In this document: one piece after another, positions 57,318 to 64,000 of the stretch
Numbering within the stretch: position 1 is the stretch's first letter
Layout of the letters: every line of letters starts with the position of its first letter
Source of the DNA: Gentiana macrophylla
Taxonomy: Eukaryota; Streptophyta; Magnoliopsida; Gentianales; Gentianaceae
Length of the DNA stretch: 64,000 nt
Direction of reading: 5' to 3'
NCBI GenBank assembly: GCA_026214975.1
Contig: JAOBSW010001004.1
Coordinates: 59,703 to 123,702 of the forward strand
The notes under the pieces: model-generated
The model's input: the letters and a program-made list of their open reading frames with translations, nothing else
What the model was told of the DNA's origin: nothing
The model's database searches: none
Position numbers and translations under genes: made by a program

Positions 57318-57840
57318 CAGTTGCTTATTCTTTTTTCGCCATATTCAACAAAATTACATCAAACTAACTAATGCTTGATGGACTGGAGAAATATAAGAAG
57401 AAGGTCGAACTCTGAGCTCCTACAATTGCTAACAAACAGATGTAGATAATGAATAAGACGGGTTTGGGTCTTTAAATTGACATAAATCGAGGGATAAGAG
57501 CGAGGGAGGAAGAGAAGAGAAGAGAGGTTTGTGTCTATAAGGTTTAATGAAGTAAAAAAAACTTATGATTTTCTGTAGGGGTACACATTAACAGAAGGGA
57601 TTCTGGAGGATATTTTTTTGTATAATTGATATTCACACTTAAGTCAATGATTTACAATGTATATATACATGGTAGTGGAAGATTCTAGGCTACTCTAGTA
57701 ATTACAATAAATAATAAATAATTTTGGTATAATTGTTACACGCTATTACCACCCCTCAAGTTGGTCAAGGGAGGAGACCTAACTTGCTACCTATCTTAAC
57801 AAAGAATATTAAGAATATTGATTGCGCTAGTAGCTAATTG

Positions 57841-58606
57841 TTGCGCTAATTGTTTTTTGGAGCGTGTTGGATTTGGTTTTTGGCAGTTCTTGGCTTGTTT
57901 TGGATTTTTGATGGATCTCTTGGCTTAGTATTATTGTTTCATGCTCGGCTTTGCTTCGTGTTCGGGTTTATGCTCCACCTCCATTACCAAAGCTAAGTGT
58001 CTTGACTTTCAATTTATTTTTCTTTCACATTCAGGACAATGTGTGTTCTTAAGTGAGGGTAGGGTACACTTGCTTGGGTAAAGTAGTTATAATATTATCA
58101 CTTGATTTTTGTGAATTCCGGTGCATGCATTATGTTGAAAGTGGAACCTCGACACCTTTTACTCCCGAGTTAGTACAAACAAAATTAAAGATCGATTGTA
58201 TCATGTGTTTTCATTTGTTAAGTAGCACTTTATTAAGCGTTTTTCATGTCATGAAATCGATTATGAACAAAATTGAAGCACGTATGACTTTGACTGCGGT
58301 TGTTTCATGATTAGATGAAGGATTATACGAGTTTAGTGTCAACATACGTGTCGATCTTTGACTCATTTTATTCACTTATTACTCGGTGAAAGGAAATCAA
58401 CGCATGGTTTGGCGTTGGTTAAAGGAAAAAAATAATAAGGATTCATAGCAAAAAAGAAAAAAGAAAAAAAGAAAAAAAGAAAAAAAAAAAAGGTTGTTTG
58501 ACATTTCGATGTGAGGGCTTGCTAGGCACCCACCATTGCATGATCCTCACGTCATCAGTTGCGAATCAACTTTATGACATTTTCTATATCAATTTACCCC
58601 CGAAAT
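57841..58606 (+). repeat. Direct repeat copy 2 (gypsy-like 3' fragment)
   Basis: Copy of 44914-45671 in the same orientation, with small indels (for example four extra bases ATCA near 58397). It begins at TTGCGCTAATT, shared with the end of the right arm, and ends CCCCCGAAATT before unrelated sequence. Confidence 0.9.
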
Positions 58607-59035
58607 TGGACTTAAACATGATTAATTCATGATAAACTATACGTAAAAGTGCTTAATTTGATTGGAAGTTGCGTATGAGCTTTTATCATGATTATTTCGT
58701 ATTTTTATCTTATTTCTATATCGAATTATATTACTACACGTTTTATGGTTCTTTGTAGGAATAATCCGAACCGAAGAGGATTTGAGCCGAAACATGTAGA
58801 AAAATCGAGATCGAACCGGAGGAGAACCAAGTCGAGCTGTTGGACAGGTCTGAGATCAGTCCTGGACAAGCCCAGACATGTCCAAGACAAGGCCCAGACA
58901 TGCCCAGGACAAGCCTAGGGAAAGCCTAGGACGCTGAACCGAGAATAATGCTCGGTAAAGCGACCCAGTGCCCAAGGAATGCTCAGATCGGTCGGGACAC
59001 GTTACGGACAAGCCTAGAATGAAGTTCAAAGATTT
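58607..59035. other. LTR-like sequence with CCCAGACATG minisatellite
   Basis: TTGGACTTAAACATGATTAA and the following AT-rich 130 bp, then AATAATCCGAACCGAAGAGG, read like part of a gypsy LTR. At about 58855-58925 there are three or four copies of CCCAGACATGTCCAAGACAAG-type repeats. No boundary or partner could be set. Confidence 0.35.
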
Positions 59036-60645
59036 GAATGTCTCGGATTTTATCTAAGCAAAATAAACAAGTAATAAAATAATCCGGTTTACCCCAAGTG
59101 CAGGGATCGTAGTATAGCAACTAATACCGGGTCGATCTCACAGGGAATCGGGGTTGTTTATTCTAGTTTTTATTTGATTAACCTAAATATGTCACGACTA
59201 CTACTACTAAAAATATTATAACGAAATAAAACAATTAACAAGTAACAAAGCTAAAAACGATAATAACGAAAGTAAACTGGACAGAAGATCGAGATCTAAA
59301 GCCAGGAAAATATGGGTGCGAACAAGTTAACTAACCTAAGTTTATTCTAACCCTAATACGCAATAAAAACTATAGCTTTACTAGGCAATTCTAGCACAAG
59401 TGATTTTAGTCAATAATTTAACAAACGAACAAGCTATTGATCCACCAATCCTACAACAATCAATTTCTATCTAGATTATCTCGTGATTTTTAACCAAGTT
59501 GTGATTCACCTAACAAAGGTATGAACTCCTAATCAATTAGAAAAGTTTCTTTATCAATCTTTTATCTTTCGATCCGAAAGATTAATGCTTTCAAATCAAA
59601 GGTGTAAGATTTCTCAATCTAGCAACCTAGAAATTCAACCTAATCAACTCTCGTTATTTTTAGGTTAAAGATCTAACCTTTATCATGGTGATCTAAGGTT
59701 TAACATGATTCTCATCAAAATCAAACAATCAAACATGCAACGATCTCTCGATGTAATTGCATAAAAACGAACAAAACGATAATAAAGGTACAACTTTGAT
59801 AAGAAAAACTCATAAGATAATCAAGAAACGAAACTTAATTGTTGATAGGATGGCTTCACAATGCTTGTTCCAAGAGCTTTTAGCCTCTAAACATCACTTG
59901 AAAGCTTGAATGTGCTTGAATAAAGTACATAAACTGAAATATCTAATCTAGAGATTGCAAAGCATAAAAATTGATCTAAAATAAGTATAAAACGCAGCTA
60001 AGCCGCCCCTTAGGTTTATTATGGCCGCCTAGACAAAATTAGGGTACATAATGATGTGAAAAACGCGACTATTTATAAGAGAATAAGTCGGCCAAGCAAA
60101 GTGGCGCTTGACGCCCCGTCAAAAGAGTGAACGCCCGTCCAGTCATGCATAAAAACTTCGAGTCGGGCCGAGTTGGATCAGACGCCCATCCTTTGTAAAA
60201 ATAGACGCTCGTTCATCAAGTTTGTCAAAACTCTGATCTGATTTCTTCAGCCTGGAGCCCGTCCAAGAAGGTGGACGCCCGTCCAGCAGACGGAACTTCA
60301 AACGTGCGTTCAGTTTACTTCAAATCCGATTTTTCCATCTCTATCTTCAATCAACTTCATCCTTATCCTATATAAATCCGATCTTTAACACCTCTTAATC
60401 CTCTTTTAAACCAATTTCGTGCATCTACAAGATAAATAAAACATTGCAAAGTGTAATAACATTCAAATCAATAGAAAATCAACAATGAAACCTCATAATT
60501 CAACCACTTTGCGATTAAACCGTTTCAAACCTCACTTGCTCAATAAACCAATAAAACACTCAACTTCTATGCAAATTATATAAATATGGAGGAAATTATT
60601 ACGAGAAATATAACATTATAAATCACATAAAATCACTCCTAAACA
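59036..60645 (-). repeat. 3' LTR of the Athila-type element
   Basis: About 1.6 kb. The right edge is set by the polypurine tract; the left edge is approximate. In minus sense a TATA box (CTTATAAATAG, 60069-60079) lies directly downstream of a cluster of GACGCCCGTCC-type motifs (60101-60300). Confidence 0.6.
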
Positions 60646-62930
60646 ACCCCACACTTATCTTTTGCTCGTCCCGAGCAAAACAAGACAAGATAAAGGCTCT
60701 AAAAAAAGATAGATACTTCAAACAAATATAACGATAGTCAATAAATTAGAGGTTCACCCGGGTGTGTGTGCAAAGCCATAGTAAACTTCCACTAAGTCCA
60801 AACTTGAAATTTATTCAAAGCAACTAGCAAATACCCCATTCAAACTAGAAATAAATGATACTTATAACGTGCACCCTACAAAATGTAACATATCCCGAAA
60901 AGGATGATAGAAGGTATTTAGGACCTTTCTGACATACTCAGAGGACAATCCCTACAACATATCTGTCAGTTTATACTGGGGATAAGGTAGACGATAACTA
61001 AGTCTTTCATTCTAATTCATACCAGATTCCTTATATAAGTTGATTCAATAATTTCCACATATAAACACACATCAGAATAAGCTATTGCCCTATCATAGTA
61101 GAATAGGACATTCGAGATATACCCTACCTTACTCAAATCATCAGCAGATTTTTTTTTCGACTGTCGTGAGCTTTTGGTCATCATGGTGGTATAGGACATT
61201 CGAGATACGCCCTACCCACTCCAATCATCGACCAGCTTTCGACACACCCGATTAATTCATCATATTTGTTTTTAGACATACTTTTTAAAGAACAATAGTT
61301 ACGTTTCACTTATCACATTCAAACCTAAGATATTCACAGTATGTCATACTCCGGCTCTAAACACAAACTATTATAATTCTCACGATATGTACATTAGCAC
61401 TAAGCACAAGATACTTATAAGATAATCAAACTTTACTAATCTAAATGGGTATAGCTTTATAATTTAGCTCATCGTTCAATATGGCTCGTGAAATATATGT
61501 CGGGTGAAACATCTAACTTACTAAACATACGGTATATAGCATCAATGACTATAGAAACCGAACAAAGATATGCATTCGCTTACCCGGGACAAATCAAAAA
61601 ATTAGACAAAAAATTTGAAAAATTTAGCTCAAAAATTGGAAAAATTTAGCTCATTTCTCAGCATAGAATCATAATAAATTAAGCAAATGATGCGGGTGCT
61701 AATTGGATTTAAATCCTAACGGTGAACAATCGAACCCAAAAATTGGATTTTTCTCCAAAAGACTCGCGCAAGCTAGGTCACTAAATCCGATGAATGGTTG
61801 TTTGTTGGAGGATTTGGGTTGAAGAATTGAAGAGAGGGGTTTGAGAGGTGTTTGTGGAGCTTTGAATCGCTCAATTTGGTTTAGAAACAAAGAAATTAGG
61901 GCAAAAGGGGTCGAAAAGTCGGGTTTGCTCTTTTGAATTTTCTGTTGCGAATAAAAATTGGGAAGCAGGGGTATTTATAGATGCGAGTTCAACAGGCGTC
62001 AGAAGCTGGACGAGCGTCACCGAGAACTAATGAACCGGACGGGCGCCCATTTAAACGGACCTTCGTCCACTTTTCAAAACGAATACTGAGTTGGAGGGAG
62101 ATGTGCGCAGGCGGGCGTTGATTAAAGTGGACGCTTCGTCCAAGGAAAATACTGAATCGACGGGCGTCTCAAGGCGAGGACACACGCCCAAGGCGTAATT
62201 CGACAAAAATCTTAAAATTTTTCATTCAAATCAAATTCAAACTCTTATTTCATCAAAAAAACAAATACAAAAACTCAAAAATGAATAAAAACAAATAGAA
62301 AATAGTGGGTTGCCTCCCACCGAGCGCTTTTGTTTAACGTCGTTTGCTCGACGAAAACCCTAATGAAGCTAGTCCTCATAAATCTCCGCCCAATCCACAA
62401 TCCGGATCATACGACGGAGCATATTAATCGCGGGAGGAAAATCGTACTCATCCTATAAAGCCCAGTCCTCTCCAGCGACATCCACTCCTCTGAAGTGTTC
62501 AGCACGCTGCACTAGCATCAAGTCAGTCAGCATCGGGTCTTTAAGGATTGTGTACGGTCGTCCTAAAGCGCGCTGCAGGTCCTCTGTACTAACTCTCCAC
62601 CTCCCATAGCTTGGGGTACAATGATAACATAGGTAACTGTCCTGATGCGGGTGCTAATGTCGTAATCTACATCAAGAATGATCATCCCTCCAGGTCCATC
62701 ATCTAAAGTGATAAGTGGAATCCTACTAATGTATGGGAACTCGTGCGGCAGAACTCCGTAATCCATTTTAAAAACAAAGCTAAACTGAGGCATATTAAAA
62801 AAAAACCTAATTAGGCTTAAAAAATGAATCAAAGAAAAGAACAAAAACGAAAGTAACTAAAATAGGAAAGGATATCTAGGATGCCTCCTAGTGGCGCTTT
62901 GGTTTATGTCGTTAGCTCGACAATCTTTCA
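60646..62930. other. Non-coding 3' region of the Athila-type element
   Basis: No env-like frame is recognisable. It holds a duplicated ATAGGACATTCGAGAT segment (about 61147 and 61192), a second motif cluster (61993-62190) upstream of a TATA-like CTATAAATACCCC (minus sense, 61971-61981), and GCTCGTCCCGAGCAAAACAA next to the LTR. A 63-codon frame (61699-61890 minus) lies downstream of that TATA box. Confidence 0.5.
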
Positions 62931-62932
62931 AT

Positions 62933-64000
62933 TCAGCCTGGATCAGGCCACTTAACCTTTCTCCCAGCCACTACATTGTGTAAGCTCTGATCAGTAGTGT
63001 GGCTACAAAAATAGCATCTAACACATGGGGTCAAGTTTCTGATCGCTTTCCAAACGCTTTTAATCATCCCCATTGTAGACTTCTTCTTTCTCTGTCTTTT
63101 CTTCAACCTGCCGCCTCCTTTAAGCTCTTCCATATCCCAACTACCAGCCGAACTTCTCTCTTTGGACCACCGCCGTCATTCTCGAAAACAAGTCGGGCAA
63201 AAACTCGTCAAACTCATTGACTTCAGGAGTGCCACACCCGAGGATGTCGAGGAAGTGAACAATCAAAGGCTTCTCTTTGGTTTGATCGATATAATGCTTG
63301 CACCTTTGACCATTCACTCGAACGGTGGTCACCATGACCTCTTAGTTCTAAAACACCTCCAGGAATGATTTGTAGAATTTCAAAGGGCCGGGCCAGCGTG
63401 TCCTCAACTTTCCAGAAACAGATGTAACTGGAATTGTACAATAAAACTTGCTCCCTGACTTGAAATTCTCGCTTCTTGATTTTTGCGTCATGAAGGAGTT
63501 TCATCTTATCCTTACTTATCCTGGCACTCTCGTAGGCTTGGAGTCTAAACTCATCTAACTCATGCAACTGCTGCAGTCGGTGTTAACCACATGATTGGGT
63601 ATCGAAGTTTAAGAACTTAGTGGTCCAATATGCTCTATGCTCCAACTCAACTGGCAGGTGGCATGGTTTTCCATACACCATCTGGTAGGGTGATGTGACC
63701 ATGGGGGTCTTATAGGCAGTTCGGTATGCCCATAGTACATCATCCAATTTAAGACTCCAGTCCTTCCTGTGACTGTTGACTACTTTTTCCAGGATCTTCT
63801 TCAAGCTTTGATTGCTTCTCTCAACCTGGCCACTAGTCATAGGGTGATATGGTGTGCCAGTTTTATGCCAGACACCATATTTCTCAAGTACTTTTTCTAG
63901 TGGTCGAGTGTGTCCCTTCATCACTTATCAAGGCACGTGGACACCCAAATCTTACGAAGATGTTCTTCTTTAGAGAATTCATGACCGTTTTATGATCATT
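62933..64000 (-). pseudogene. Integrase C-terminal part of the Athila-type element
   Basis: From the right edge (minus sense): NDHKTVMNSLKKNIFVRFGC and PRALISD, the second integrase aspartate; then, after a frameshift, KYGVWHKTGTPYHPMTSGQV and ERSN with the catalytic glutamate, WSLKLDDVLWAYRTAYKTP, and CHLPVELEHRAYW. A stop near 63583 is followed by ELDEFRLQAYESARISKDKM and VREQVLLYNSSY, and by the VNGQR segment (63300). These match the Athila integrase core and C-terminal region in order. Frameshifts make it inactive. Confidence 0.85.

Larger units (their letters stand above)
51779..57850 (-). repeat. Right arm of the large palindrome (about 6.1 kb)
   Basis: Inverted copy of 45672-51681. 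It is slightly longer, mainly because one (TA)n array is about 80 bp here and about 24 bp in the left arm. It ends GTTGCGCTAAT at 57850 and overlaps the start of direct repeat copy 2 by those bases. Confidence 0.95.
59036..64000 (-). mobile_element. Athila-type Ty3/gypsy retrotransposon, 3' part (runs off the window)
   Basis: On the minus strand from the right edge: the integrase end, then a long non-coding 3' region with the GGTTGCCTCCCACCGAGCGC motif (62308) and a related one at 62883, a polypurine tract (AAGTGTGGGGTTG) at about 60646-60658, and an LTR to about 59036. The LTR contains GTGCAGGGATCGTAG and ACCGGGTCGATCTCACAGGG, common in Athila/Tat LTRs. The 5' LTR, gag and most of pol lie outside. 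Confidence 0.8.

Overview
The window is plant nuclear DNA, most likely from a eudicot. The evidence is spliced genes with GT-AG introns, a plant-type leucine-rich-repeat receptor kinase, Ty1/copia and Athila-type Ty3/gypsy retrotransposons with plant primer-binding sites, Stowaway, hAT and CACTA-type DNA transposon ends, AT-rich composition and many long (TA)n arrays. The species cannot be read from it. No rRNA, tRNA, organellar insert or prokaryote-like block was seen. Most of the window is repeats; intact-looking host genes are few.

Layout. 1-1019: 5' part of an LRR receptor kinase gene (minus strand, runs off the window), with a fold-back repeat and a nested MITE just upstream. 2.2-9 kb: a mosaic of small DNA elements: a hAT MITE with 8-bp target duplication, a 942-bp fold-back element with 8-bp target duplication, and a Pack-MULE-like block (about 5.28-7.99 kb) with gene debris including a broken plant C2H2 zinc finger. 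11.2-17.1 kb: a transposon-associated DUF1985/Ulp1 (C48 peptidase) gene, now a pseudogene, preceded by an array of GTCCAAATTTGGAC-like motifs and containing a tandem array of symmetric mini-exons; its 3' end is replaced by an LTR remnant. 17-23.4 kb: LTR remnant, gene-fragment repeat, minisatellite, MITE and a MULE-like inverted-repeat element. 23.5 kb: first exon of a small secreted-protein gene. 24.5-31.6 kb: exon-like remains of an unrecognised host gene interrupted by a 5.08-kb copia element (target duplication GTGAG), a hAT MITE and a 526-bp TRIM element (target duplication AAAAT). 32.9-36.6 kb: a second, decayed copia element. 36.7-37.4 kb: tandem repeat. 37.5-44.1 kb: a non-autonomous (LARD-like) gypsy element with 1.7-kb LTRs. 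44.1-44.6 kb: adjoining fragments of an organellar EF-Tu gene and an omega-3 fatty acid desaturase gene.

45.7-57.85 kb is the most striking part: a near-perfect inverted duplication with arms of about 6 kb and a spacer of about 97 bp. Each arm carries one apparently intact two-exon gene for a 120-residue secreted cysteine-containing protein, plus two tandem copies of a decayed retroelement-type ORF. The palindrome is flanked by a direct repeat of about 760 bp (44.91-45.67 and 57.84-58.61 kb). The junctions share an 11-base motif in inverted orientation, as expected for a fold-back plus template-switch event. Uncorrected long-read or assembly error must be excluded. From about 59.0 kb to the end lies the 3' LTR, 3' region and integrase end of an Athila-type gypsy element on the minus strand.

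The genes do not form a pathway. The units with likely host function are the receptor kinase, the duplicated small secreted-protein gene and possibly the small secreted gene at 23.6 kb.
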